This document shows positions 53,946-60,663 of a DNA stretch of 64,000 nt, piece by piece. Under the pieces are notes generated by a model. The model worked only from the letters and a program-made list of their open reading frames with translations, ran no database searches and had not been told where the DNA came from. The position numbers and the translations under genes were made by a program. Origin of the DNA: Eggerthellaceae bacterium (lineage in GTDB: Bacteria > Actinomycetota > Coriobacteriia > Coriobacteriales > Eggerthellaceae); the NCBI GenBank assembly GCA_910575165.1, contig CAJTDS010000001.1, positions 62,001 through 126,000 on the forward strand. The letters run 5' to 3'. How positions within the stretch are numbered: the stretch's first letter is position 1; every line of letters starts with the position of its first letter.

Positions 53946-54992
53946 ATGACCCAAGAGTTTCGACATTCGCACCGAAGCGACCGCGCTCCGCATCGCCGTC
54001 ATGTTAGCGGGGCCCACGGGGCCCATGGTGTTCGCTTTGATCGTTCTGCCGGCGAAAGCGGCTTTTCCCCGCGTGCTCGGGCAGGCCGTTCGCCGGCGCG
54101 CGCCCGTGGCGGTTCGGGGTTGAGCTTGCGGACGGCGGTTCCCCTTGCGGCGGTCGTCGTCGTGGTTACGCTGGTCGTGTGGGCGATTTCCCTTGCGGCT
54201 TCCGGCGGATGCAGCGCGCAGCAAGACGGACCGGCTACCGACTCTCCCGAGGTGGAGCTTACCGCCGAACAGCTGGCCGACGCCGCTGACGCTCAGCTGC
54301 TGGCCTCCTTCGCGAACCCCTACGACTGGGACGGGCTTGCCGACGAGGGCGGCCGCATGGTCTATTACGAAGACGGGCAGGTGGCGTCGCAGACCGGCGT
54401 GGACGTGTCCGAGCATCAGGGCTGGATAGACTGGAACGCGGTGGCTGGCGACGGCGTCGACTTCGCCTACGTGCGCGTGGGCAACCGCGGCTTCACTGAG
54501 GGCGTCGTATCGGTGGACGACTACTTCGAGTACAACCTGGGCGCTGCTTCCGAGGCGGGGCTTGACGTGGGCGCGTACTTCTTCTCGCAGGCGGTGAATG
54601 CCGACGAGGCTCGCGAGGAAGCGCAGTTCGTGATCGACCAGCTAAACGGCCGCGAGCTGGCACTTCCCATTGCGTACGACCACGAACTCGTGGCGGCGGA
54701 AGGCGCACGGGCCAACGCGGTTGACCGGGCCACGATGACCGAATGCGCCAAAGCGTTCTGCGATGCGGTCGAAGCGGCGGGCTATAGCGCGGTGATCTAC
54801 GGCAACCTGCACGACCTGACCCGCTACCACCTGTCCCAGCTGACCGCCTACCCGTTGTGGCTGGCGGAATACGACGTGGCGGCTCCCACGGCTCCGCTTC
54901 CTATCGTCATGTGGCAGTACACCAGCTCGGGGACGGTGGCCGGTATCGACGGCGCGGTGGATATGAACGTGCGCTTTACCGGCGCGCTGTAG
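53946..54992 (+). CDS. membrane-anchored GH25 lysozyme (muramidase)
   Basis: The 348-residue protein has a His/Arg-rich cytoplasmic N-terminus (residues 1-62), one membrane segment (about 64-86) and then a short linker. A GH25 domain follows from about residue 150, with GVDVSEHQGWIDW (catalytic-site Asp near 153), YVRVGNRG, GAYFFSQA, the DxE pair as YDHE (Asp245, Glu247) and a final MWQYTSSGTVAGIDGAVDMN. GH25 enzymes cleave N-acetylmuramyl bonds of peptidoglycan with retention-type substrate assistance. Being membrane-tethered, it probably remodels the cell's own wall. An ATG at 53940 is also in frame, but 53946 fits the promoter better. The M23 endopeptidase follows with its own promoter, so a septal or growth-linked wall-lytic pair is plausible. 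Confidence 0.9.
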   Translation: MTQEFRHSHRSDRAPHRRHVSGAHGAHGVRFDRSAGESGFSPRARAGRSPARARGGSGLSLRTAVPLAAVVVVVTLVVWAISLAASGGCSAQQDGPATDSPEVELTAEQLADAADAQLLASFANPYDWDGLADEGGRMVYYEDGQVASQTGVDVSEHQGWIDWNAVAGDGVDFAYVRVGNRGFTEGVVSVDDYFEYNLGAASEAGLDVGAYFFSQAVNADEAREEAQFVIDQLNGRELALPIAYDHELVAAEGARANAVDRATMTECAKAFCDAVEAAGYSAVIYGNLHDLTRYHLSQLTAYPLWLAEYDVAAPTAPLPIVMWQYTSSGTVAGIDGAVDMNVRFTGAL

Positions 54993-55052
54993 CGGGCTCT
55001 GGTGGAAAACGTGGACGATGGGTGCTTTTGCGCGACAGGGCGCGGGTGAGCG

Positions 55053-55061
55053 TGCTAACAT
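55053..55061 (+). promoter_or_regulatory. extended -10 box for the M23 peptidase gene
   Basis: TGC-TAACAT (TAACAT at 55056-55061) lies 54 bases upstream of the ATG at 55116, the same extended -10 form as for the preceding GH25 gene. The -35 region is poor. Confidence 0.45.
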
Positions 55062-55115
55062 AACCGAAACGCAAGCGCCGAAAACGCGCCGAACGCAACC
55101 GAGGACACACACGCT

Positions 55116-56372
55116 ATGAAACACACCAGGTCCCCGCATCGTAGGGCTTACTGCATCTTCACCAGGCCGATTGCTCGCGGCCTTTTCGCCACCGTGTTGG
55201 CTGCCTCCCTTGTTCCGCTGGTTCCCGCTGCGGCTTTCGCCGTGGAGCGCGAGGAAATCGACGGTCTGCAGGCCCAGGCGGACCTTATCTTCGACACCAT
55301 CGACGTGCTGCAGACCGACCTGAACAACGCCCAGGCCGAGTACGAGACGGCGCTGGCGGCCCACGATGCGGCCGAGGCAGCGAAGCAGCAGGCCCAGCAG
55401 CGGCTGACTAACGCCGAAGAGCGCATGGAGGCCGTGCAGGAGCAGCTGAGCCGCCGGGCGCGTCAGCTGTACAAGAACGGCGGCGGTTACGAGGCCTACC
55501 TGGAGGTTTCCCTGGGTGCGGCCAGTTTTAGCGACATGGTGGGCTACTGGCATCTGGCCAACAGTCTGTTCGTGTCCGACGCGAAGCTCATTCAGGAGTC
55601 GCGCGATCTGCAGGTGGAGGCCCAGGAGGCGCGCGACGAGTTCGAAGCTCAGCGCCAGGAGGCCGAGGCCCAGATGGAAGCGGCCGAGGCGCTGAAGGCG
55701 GACATCGCCACGAAGCAGGCGGCGCTGGTGGAGGAAGCTTCCAAGATCACTGAGGACATCGCCAACCTGGAAGCCCAGTACGAGCTTGAGCAGGAAGAGG
55801 CGCGCCGTGCTGCCGAAGAGGCCGAACGGGCACGTCAGGAGGCCGAAGCCAAGGCCAAGGCCGAAGCAGAGGCTCGCGCCAAGGCCGAGGAGGAGGCGCG
55901 CGCGGCGGCAGCGTCCGCAACGCAGGCGTCGGCTTCGGAATCGGGCGGCGGCTCGGGATCGGCGGGCGCTTCGGTGGACTCCGGTTACGGCACCTTCGCG
56001 AATCCGTGCCCCGGCGCGTCCACGTCCAGCGGCTGGGGTTGGCGCGACTTCGACAACTCCTTCCACAAGGGCACCGACATGGCCGCCCCTACGGGTACGC
56101 CGGTGTACGCGGCCGAGTCGGGTACGGTCATCTACGCCACCAACGACGGCGGCTACAACGGCGGCGCGGGCAACTGGGTGGTTATCGCCCACGGAAACGG
56201 CCTGGTCACCAAGTACATGCACAATTCCGAGGTGTACGTGAGCGCCGGCCAGAGCGTGGAGCGCGGCCAGAACATCGCCGCAGTGGGGTCCACCGGCCAG
56301 TCCTCCGGTCCGCACCTGCACTTCCAGGTGGAGGTCAACGGCACTGCCGTGTGCCCCTACGACTATCTGTAG
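55116..56372 (+). CDS. secreted coiled-coil M23 (LytM-type) endopeptidase
   Basis: The 418-residue protein has a signal peptide (about residues 1-42, ending AAAFA-VE). A long Glu/Gln/Ala coiled coil follows (about 45-270; heptad-like EAQ/EAE runs), then a Ser/Gly linker and a C-terminal M23 domain. Zinc ligands fit HKGTD (His317, Asp321) and HLHFQV (His400, His402). The domain order matches EnvC/PcsB-like cell-separation hydrolases, in which the coiled coil controls activity and docks to a divisome FtsEX complex. That partner is inferred and not encoded here. The enzyme should cut peptide stems or cross-bridges of peptidoglycan. All ligands are present, so it is probably an active enzyme rather than an activator. 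Confidence 0.9.
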   Translation: MKHTRSPHRRAYCIFTRPIARGLFATVLAASLVPLVPAAAFAVEREEIDGLQAQADLIFDTIDVLQTDLNNAQAEYETALAAHDAAEAAKQQAQQRLTNAEERMEAVQEQLSRRARQLYKNGGGYEAYLEVSLGAASFSDMVGYWHLANSLFVSDAKLIQESRDLQVEAQEARDEFEAQRQEAEAQMEAAEALKADIATKQAALVEEASKITEDIANLEAQYELEQEEARRAAEEAERARQEAEAKAKAEAEARAKAEEEARAAAASATQASASESGGGSGSAGASVDSGYGTFANPCPGASTSSGWGWRDFDNSFHKGTDMAAPTGTPVYAAESGTVIYATNDGGYNGGAGNWVVIAHGNGLVTKYMHNSEVYVSAGQSVERGQNIAAVGSTGQSSGPHLHFQVEVNGTAVCPYDYL

Positions 56373-56452
56373 CGGCTGCGCGCCTGTTGCAGTCCTTCGC
56401 GGCTTTTCCGTGTAAAGGGGGCGCTTAACCCGAGCCGCTGGCTTCCGTTCGC

Positions 56453-56571
56453 TAGAATGCCAATCTAACGAGCCCCTTTGCGACGCGGTCGTTGTTTTCG
56501 AGCGTGCGGCGGCACCAAGGCCGCCAGTCGGCATACGGGGCGGAGGTTAAGCCAATCCGAAGGAGGCTGTA
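56453..56571 (+). promoter_or_regulatory. promoter and 5' leader of the aldolase gene
   Basis: TAGAAT at 56453-56458 is the likely -10 box, giving a ~107-nt leader. The leader holds a GGCGGC/GCCGCC hairpin around 56510-56525 and ends in a strong GAAGGAGG ribosome binding site seven bases before ATG. Confidence 0.45.
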
Positions 56572-57525
56572 ATGCCCAAAATCACTCGTGACCAGGTACG
56601 GGTTCCCGTTGACGTAATGCCGGAGTCCCGCGACGAGTACATCGAGAACTACATGAAGGCCACCCAGGGCACGGGCCGGCTCATGCTGTTTGCGTGCGAC
56701 CAGAAGGTGGAGCACCTGAACAAGGACTTCTACGGCAACGGCATCGACATCGCCGACGCCGACCCGCAGCATCTGTTCGAGATCGGCAAGCAGGGCGTGG
56801 TGGGCGTGCTGGCCGGTCAGCGCGGTCTGATCGCCCAGTACGCGGCCGATTACCCGGAGATCAACTACCTGGTGAAGATGAACTCCAAGACCAACCTGGT
56901 GGACACCGACCAGGAGGACCCCTACTCGCCGCAGCTCTACGACCTGGAGGCCGTGCTGGCCATGCGTGAGGCCGGCGTGAACATCGTGGGCCTTGGCTAC
57001 ACCATCTACCTGGGCAGCGAGTACGAGGCCACCATGATGGCCGAAGCCGGTAACCTGATCGCCCAGGCCCATGCCAACGGCCTGCTGGTGGTGCTGTGGA
57101 TCTACCCCCGCGGCACGGCTGTGAAGAAGGAGAAGGACCCCGATCTGATCGCCGGTGCTGCTGGTGTGGCGCTGTGCCTGGGTGCTGACTTCGTGAAGGT
57201 GAACCCGCCGAAGCCCGAGGGCGACGATGCCCGCACCCCCTTCGAGGCTCTGAAGATCGCCTCTATGGCTGCTGGCCGCACGGGCCTGGTGTGCGCGGGC
57301 GGTTCTACCGTGGACGCTCATACCTTCCTCGACCAGCTGTACAACCAGATTCACGTGGGCGGTGCCTGCGGTAACGCCACGGGCCGCAACATCCACCAGC
57401 GCAGCCTGGACGAGGCCGTGCGCCTGACCAAGGCCATCAGCGCCATCACCCTGGCCGACTACGACGTTGACCGCGCCATGAAGGTGTTCAACGGCGAAGA
57501 GGACTTCACGCTGGCCATGATCTAG
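56572..57525 (+). CDS. class I fructose-bisphosphate aldolase, archaeal/DhnA type
   Basis: The 317-residue protein matches the FbaB/DhnA aldolase family: LMLFACDQKVEHLN near the N-terminus, a (beta/alpha)8 pattern with KMNSKTNL, VVLWIYPRG and LGADFVKVNPPKP, where Lys209 is the expected Schiff-base lysine, then VCAGGSTVDAHTFL and GGACGNATGRNIHQR as the phosphate-binding end. It should interconvert fructose 1,6-bisphosphate with glyceraldehyde 3-phosphate and dihydroxyacetone phosphate in central metabolism. Extreme G/C-ending codon bias and the strong GAAGGAGG ribosome binding site suggest high expression. It is a single-gene unit with its own promoter and terminator. Assignment to a related aldolase with another substrate is possible but less likely. 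Confidence 0.85.
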   Translation: MPKITRDQVRVPVDVMPESRDEYIENYMKATQGTGRLMLFACDQKVEHLNKDFYGNGIDIADADPQHLFEIGKQGVVGVLAGQRGLIAQYAADYPEINYLVKMNSKTNLVDTDQEDPYSPQLYDLEAVLAMREAGVNIVGLGYTIYLGSEYEATMMAEAGNLIAQAHANGLLVVLWIYPRGTAVKKEKDPDLIAGAAGVALCLGADFVKVNPPKPEGDDARTPFEALKIASMAAGRTGLVCAGGSTVDAHTFLDQLYNQIHVGGACGNATGRNIHQRSLDEAVRLTKAISAITLADYDVDRAMKVFNGEEDFTLAMI

Positions 57526-57624
57526 GGTTGACGGTCGCGCGGGTTTGCAAGCCTGCGATTCCGCGGGCTAGGCGCGAAGCCTTGTGGCCTCGGCTATCTG
57601 CAAGTCCGTACGTTCGGAACCAAG

Positions 57625-57658
57625 AAGCGCCGTCTCTCGAAGGGGAGGCGGCGCTTTT
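57625..57658 (+). terminator. rho-independent terminator of the aldolase gene
   Basis: AAGCGCCGTCTC (57625-57636) pairs with GAGGCGGCGCTT (from 57645) with one G-T wobble, followed by a T run ending at 57658, about 100 bases after the stop codon. Confidence 0.85.
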
Positions 57659-57722
57659 GCATGCTGCATGCTTTTCGAGTGTCGGGTCGTCGGTGTCTGA
57701 CGCCTTCGCCAGGGGGTGAGAG

Positions 57723-57780
57723 CAGTGCATACCGGGCAGGTTCGCACGAAAAACCGGTTGAACCTGCCCGGTATGCACTG
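57723..57780. repeat. long perfect hairpin between convergent genes (21-bp arms)
   Basis: Arms 57723-57743 and 57760-57780 are perfect reverse complements. The 16-base loop GCACGAAAAACCGGTT with the flanking TTC gives GTTCGCACGAAAAA, matching the loop core of the hairpin at 46818-46881 while the stems differ. It lies between the aldolase and the PIN toxin gene, after a separate ordinary terminator. The gap 57526-57811 holds nothing else. Confidence 0.85.
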
Positions 57781-57811
57781 TTCGTTGGAGGCAAACACGC
57801 GGCATGGCGGG

Positions 57812-58267
57812 CTACGACGTTTCCCGAAGGGGCACCTCGTCGTATTCGATGCCTCGGCCGCGCATGAGGGCGAGCCACTGGTCCGGTGCGATGACGGGCA
57901 CCATGGAGCGGTCGAAACCCTTGACGTCGCGGGTGATCAGGTAGTCGGCCCGTACCTTCTCAGCGGCGATGGCTACCAGGCAGTCCTCCATGTCAGGCCA
58001 ACTTAGGCGTACGGCATGTTCGTAATCGGCTAGGGAGAGGCTTACCGGGGCGATGATCTGGAACGACTTGCCGATGGTTTGCTGCACTCGAGTGGCGTCG
58101 ACATAGCGGCTCAGCACGTAGAACGCGTCGTTGATGCTCTGGGCGGCGACCCACAGCCTGCAGTCTCCGAAGTAGCCTGCGGCTGCGATTCGCATGGCCG
58201 CCGGATAGAACGGCTCCTTTCGGCCCAGGAAGTCGATGTAGACGTTCGTGTCAAGCAAGAGATTCAT
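57812..58267 (-). CDS. PIN-domain ribonuclease toxin (VapC-like)
   Basis: The 151-residue protein begins MNLLLDTNVYIDFL, with the first PIN acidic residue at Asp6. It continues with an AAQSINDAFYVL helix, WPDMEDCLVAIAAE (central Asp/Glu cluster) and ADYLITRDVKGF (final Asp), the order of PIN toxins. Such enzymes cleave RNA (often tRNA or rRNA) using divalent metal and are inhibited by a partner antitoxin. The start codon overlaps the end of the upstream antitoxin gene by 17 bases, which indicates translational coupling. The RNA target is not predictable. Confidence 0.87.
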   Translation of the reverse strand: MNLLLDTNVYIDFLGRKEPFYPAAMRIAAAGYFGDCRLWVAAQSINDAFYVLSRYVDATRVQQTIGKSFQIIAPVSLSLADYEHAVRLSWPDMEDCLVAIAAEKVRADYLITRDVKGFDRSMVPVIAPDQWLALMRGRGIEYDEVPLRETS

Positions 58268-58541
58268 AGCGCTCCTGCTTTCCCTTGCGCACGGTATCGC
58301 GGTAGTCGACGTCTTCCTCGGGCCAGGGAACCGCCAACGTGCATTCGGCTAGCAAGCTGTTGAACCCCTCGCTGGTTCGAGGAACAGGCTTTGCCTCGGT
58401 TGGCAGCGAACGGTTTTCTATAAGATAGTCGAACGCGCTGTTGATGAGCTCGGTCGTGGAAAGCCCTAGCTGTTGTAGGGCCGATTGCGCCGCTTCCTTC
58501 CGCGCTACCGGAACCCGCGCGCTCACAAGTGTGCTTTGCAT
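58251..58541 (-). CDS. RelB/DinJ-like antitoxin of the PIN toxin
   Basis: The start is ATG at 58541 behind AAGGAGG, giving 96 residues. The N-terminal ~45 residues (STLVSARVPVARKEAAQSAL, QLGLSTTELINSAFDYL) resemble a ribbon-helix-helix DNA-binding fold of the RelB/DinJ type. The C-terminal half is charged and probably disordered until it wraps the toxin. The gene precedes and overlaps the toxin gene, as is typical. It should repress its own promoter, where a palindrome is present at 58557-58570. Confidence 0.8.
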   Translation of the reverse strand: MQSTLVSARVPVARKEAAQSALQQLGLSTTELINSAFDYLIENRSLPTEAKPVPRTSEGFNSLLAECTLAVPWPEEDVDYRDTVRKGKQERYESLA

Positions 58542-58556
58542 GGCCGCCTCCTTGCT

Positions 58557-58570
58557 GTATAACATAATAC
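58557..58570 (-). promoter_or_regulatory. candidate antitoxin operator/promoter
   Basis: GTATAACATAATAC is an imperfect palindrome 16 bases upstream of the antitoxin ATG and includes possible -10 sequences for minus-strand transcription. It lies in an AT-rich island, as expected for an autoregulated toxin-antitoxin operon. Confidence 0.45.
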
Positions 58571-58606
58571 ATCAAGGTAAACCATTTTATGCTTGAATAC
58601 AAGGCG

Positions 58607-59326
58607 CTATACCGCTTGGAGCTCCAGCTCTTCCTGGCGAAGTTGTGCGGCGACCTCGCTTTGACGGTGGTCTGCGATCGCCCGGACGACGCGGGCAACT
58701 GCGTAGGCGCCGAAAACCACGGAGTACACCAGGACGCTCGTTTGCGCCGCTTCCCCATGCTGCAGCGCAGAGGGAATGAGCAGGCACATGGAGTGAACGT
58801 AGATAAGGGCGTAGAAAAGGTAGCTCGCCTTCTGCAGGCGGAGCCATGCCCTTCCTCCCATGGCTTTGCGAACCCCGCGGAACGAGGTGATGCCCAGCAC
58901 GAGGAGCAGCGTCAGCAGCCCGAGCCCGGCGAACATGGATAGTGCCATGGTGCTCGAGAGGTTCCCCTCGAACAGCCGCGGGATGAACGTGGTGAAGTAG
59001 GCTGCCACGTGGCCGAGGGCCAGGATGCAGGCACAAATAGCCAAAACGGCGCGAACGGGGGAAAAGTAGTTGCGCACCTTCGAACCGTAGGGGAAAACGC
59101 CGATGTACATGACTATGACGAAGAGCGAGATCGCGATAAACCCGCGGCGAAGAAGTATCGTGGCGAGCTGCACGGCGGCCTGGGGGATGAGTCCAGCGGA
59201 CAACGCGAGTAGAGCCACGTCCAGGGCGATGCAGATCAGGTAGAACACCCAGGGCACCTTCTGCATCGCGGGACGCGCCAGGATGGCGACCATAAGGGTT
59301 GCCAACAGGGTAAGGAGAAACGTCAT
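58607..59326 (-). CDS. ferric-reductase-like transmembrane subunit (molybdoenzyme anchor)
   Basis: The 239-residue protein has about six to seven hydrophobic helices, starting FLLTLLATLMVAILA and including FIAISLFVIVMYIGVF, AVLAICACILALGHVAAYF and ASYLFYALIYVHSMCLLI. The His residues in GHVAAY and YVHSMC fit heme ligands of the ferric-reductase/YedZ-like fold. It takes the place of DmsC/NrfD as quinol-oxidising membrane anchor passing electrons to the ferredoxin subunit; this role is inferred from the operon. The C-terminal tail is charged and cytoplasmic. It overlaps the chaperone gene by four bases (ATGA), so they are co-translated. Confidence 0.8.
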   Translation of the reverse strand: MTFLLTLLATLMVAILARPAMQKVPWVFYLICIALDVALLALSAGLIPQAAVQLATILLRRGFIAISLFVIVMYIGVFPYGSKVRNYFSPVRAVLAICACILALGHVAAYFTTFIPRLFEGNLSSTMALSMFAGLGLLTLLLVLGITSFRGVRKAMGGRAWLRLQKASYLFYALIYVHSMCLLIPSALQHGEAAQTSVLVYSVVFGAYAVARVVRAIADHRQSEVAAQLRQEELELQAV

Positions 59327-60009
59327 TTTGCCTCCTGGGACAGTGCGGCTTCAAGGTCGGTGCGGAATCCGGCATCAAGTACTTCCCACCCATGGGTAAA
59401 GCGGCCGAGCCCGCGGTAGAACTCCGTGCGGGCCGACAACTCCAAGGCGTCGGCGTAGTTGTCCATCCAGTTCTCGATATGGTTCGCGATGAACGACGAC
59501 TGCGTTTGGAGGACGCGGAGCGCCTCGCTGCGCTTGCCCTCGCGCAGCAGGTCGGAGAACCGATCGCACAGGAGCGCGATGAATTCGAACATGAACGACA
59601 GGTGGTCTTCGGGAAGGTCGGTCCCCTGGGTCAGTGACACGCCTTCGCGGAGGAATGTCAGGTAGACGTCGTCGCGCGAATCCTGCATGAGCAGCCCCTC
59701 CTTCGTGGTGAACACGCTTTCGTAGGGGAGCGCCATCCGCTTGTTCTGCGCGCCGATGGCCAGGATGGTGTGAGCGAAATCACAGGCCAGCTCCTGCCTT
59801 GTGTCGCCGAGGAACGTCCTCAGGTAATGCTGCATCATGGCCAGTCCCTGCGCCATCTCCTCATTCTCGACGTCGAAGGCGTCGGCTTGGAACGACTCGA
59901 TGGCTTCTATCTGGGGAACGGTTAGCTCGCTGAAGTACAGGCCGGAGAGCATGCGGTAGATGAGGCCGCGAGACTCGTTCAGGACGATCAGGTCGTTTTC
60001 GTCCGCCAT
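59323..60009 (-). CDS. TorD/DmsD-family molybdoenzyme chaperone
   Basis: The 228-residue, predicted all-helical protein shows TorD-family features: RGLIYRMLSGLYFSEL, DFAHTILAIG, MALPYESVFTTKEGLLM and the acidic PEDHLSFMFEFIALL segment (family E-P-D-H motif). Chaperones of this family bind the Tat signal of the apo-catalytic subunit, hold it until molybdenum cofactor is inserted and pass it to the Tat pore. Its client is probably the operon's own catalytic subunit, which has a twin-arginine leader. The start at 60009 follows AAAGGAC. A stable hairpin separates it from the ferredoxin gene. Confidence 0.87.
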   Translation of the reverse strand: MADENDLIVLNESRGLIYRMLSGLYFSELTVPQIEAIESFQADAFDVENEEMAQGLAMMQHYLRTFLGDTRQELACDFAHTILAIGAQNKRMALPYESVFTTKEGLLMQDSRDDVYLTFLREGVSLTQGTDLPEDHLSFMFEFIALLCDRFSDLLREGKRSEALRVLQTQSSFIANHIENWMDNYADALELSARTEFYRGLGRFTHGWEVLDAGFRTDLEAALSQEAK

Positions 60010-60037
60010 GGTGGAGTCCTTTCTAGGTTCGAAGAAG

Positions 60038-60070
60038 GCCCTGCATCGCCCAGGGGGGGCGATGCAGGGC
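60038..60070 (-). other. intercistronic hairpin within the molybdoenzyme operon
   Basis: A perfect 14-bp stem (60038-60051 with 60057-60070, AGGGG loop on the plus strand) sits in the 81-base gap between the ferredoxin stop and the chaperone start. On the transcribed strand no T run directly follows. It may stabilise the upstream mRNA or attenuate the chaperone and anchor genes relative to the catalytic ones. Confidence 0.6.
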
Positions 60071-60090
60071 GAAGCCCATCGGCTAAACGA

Positions 60091-60663
60091 CTACATAACG
60101 TCTTGCCACTGGGCGTACTTGGGTGACAGCAGGTAGTAGGTAGTCGGGCCGTTCCCGGAGTCGCTCAGCTGATGCACCGTCTCGGGGTCGGCGACCGCCA
60201 GTTTCTTGGACACCTCGGAGTCGGGGTCGTCGAAGTCCCCGATGAAGCGGCAGGCACCTGGGCAGTTGCGCACGCAGAGCGGCTCGTCCAGATGGAAACA
60301 GGTGGTGCACTTCTCTACGATCTGCTTCTCCTCGTTGAGCTGGCGCGCTCCGTAGGGGCAGGCGCCGAGGCACGACTTGCAGCCGATGCAGGCATCCTTG
60401 TCGACGAGTACCAGGCCGTTCTCCGAATCGCGGTAGCTCGCACCTGTGGGGCACACCTCGATGCAGGGGGCGTTCTGGCATTGCTGGCAGTTGACCGGCA
60501 GCCAGTACATCTGGATGTCGGGGTACTTCCCCATGGGGCCGACGGTGAGCACCTTGCTCCAATACTCGCCGAGCGCAATCCCGTTCTCGTACTTGCAGGC
60601 CACCTCGCAGGATTGGCACCCGCTGCAGCGGTCGAGGTCCATCAAAAAGCCAATGCGCGTCAT
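60091..60663 (-). CDS. four-cluster ferredoxin subunit (DmsB-like)
   Basis: The start is ATG at 60663, which overlaps the TAA of the catalytic gene by one base; 190 residues. It has four cysteine clusters of the DmsB/NrfC type: CSGCQSCEVAC, CQQCQNAPCIEVCP, CIGCKSCLGACP and CTTCFHLDEPLCVRNCPGAC. That is enough for four [4Fe-4S] clusters. It transfers electrons from the membrane anchor to the catalytic subunit. It lacks its own Tat signal, so it is probably co-exported with the catalytic subunit. Overlap with the gene before it ensures matched synthesis. Confidence 0.92.
   Translation of the reverse strand: MTRIGFLMDLDRCSGCQSCEVACKYENGIALGEYWSKVLTVGPMGKYPDIQMYWLPVNCQQCQNAPCIEVCPTGASYRDSENGLVLVDKDACIGCKSCLGACPYGARQLNEEKQIVEKCTTCFHLDEPLCVRNCPGACRFIGDFDDPDSEVSKKLAVADPETVHQLSDSGNGPTTYYLLSPKYAQWQDVM

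Noticed and set aside
53450-54416. Overlapping frames on both strands in the gap before the GH25 gene
   Set aside because: Several competing frames exist, all with biased low-complexity translations, no ribosome binding sites and no domains; they overlap hairpins and the repeat element.
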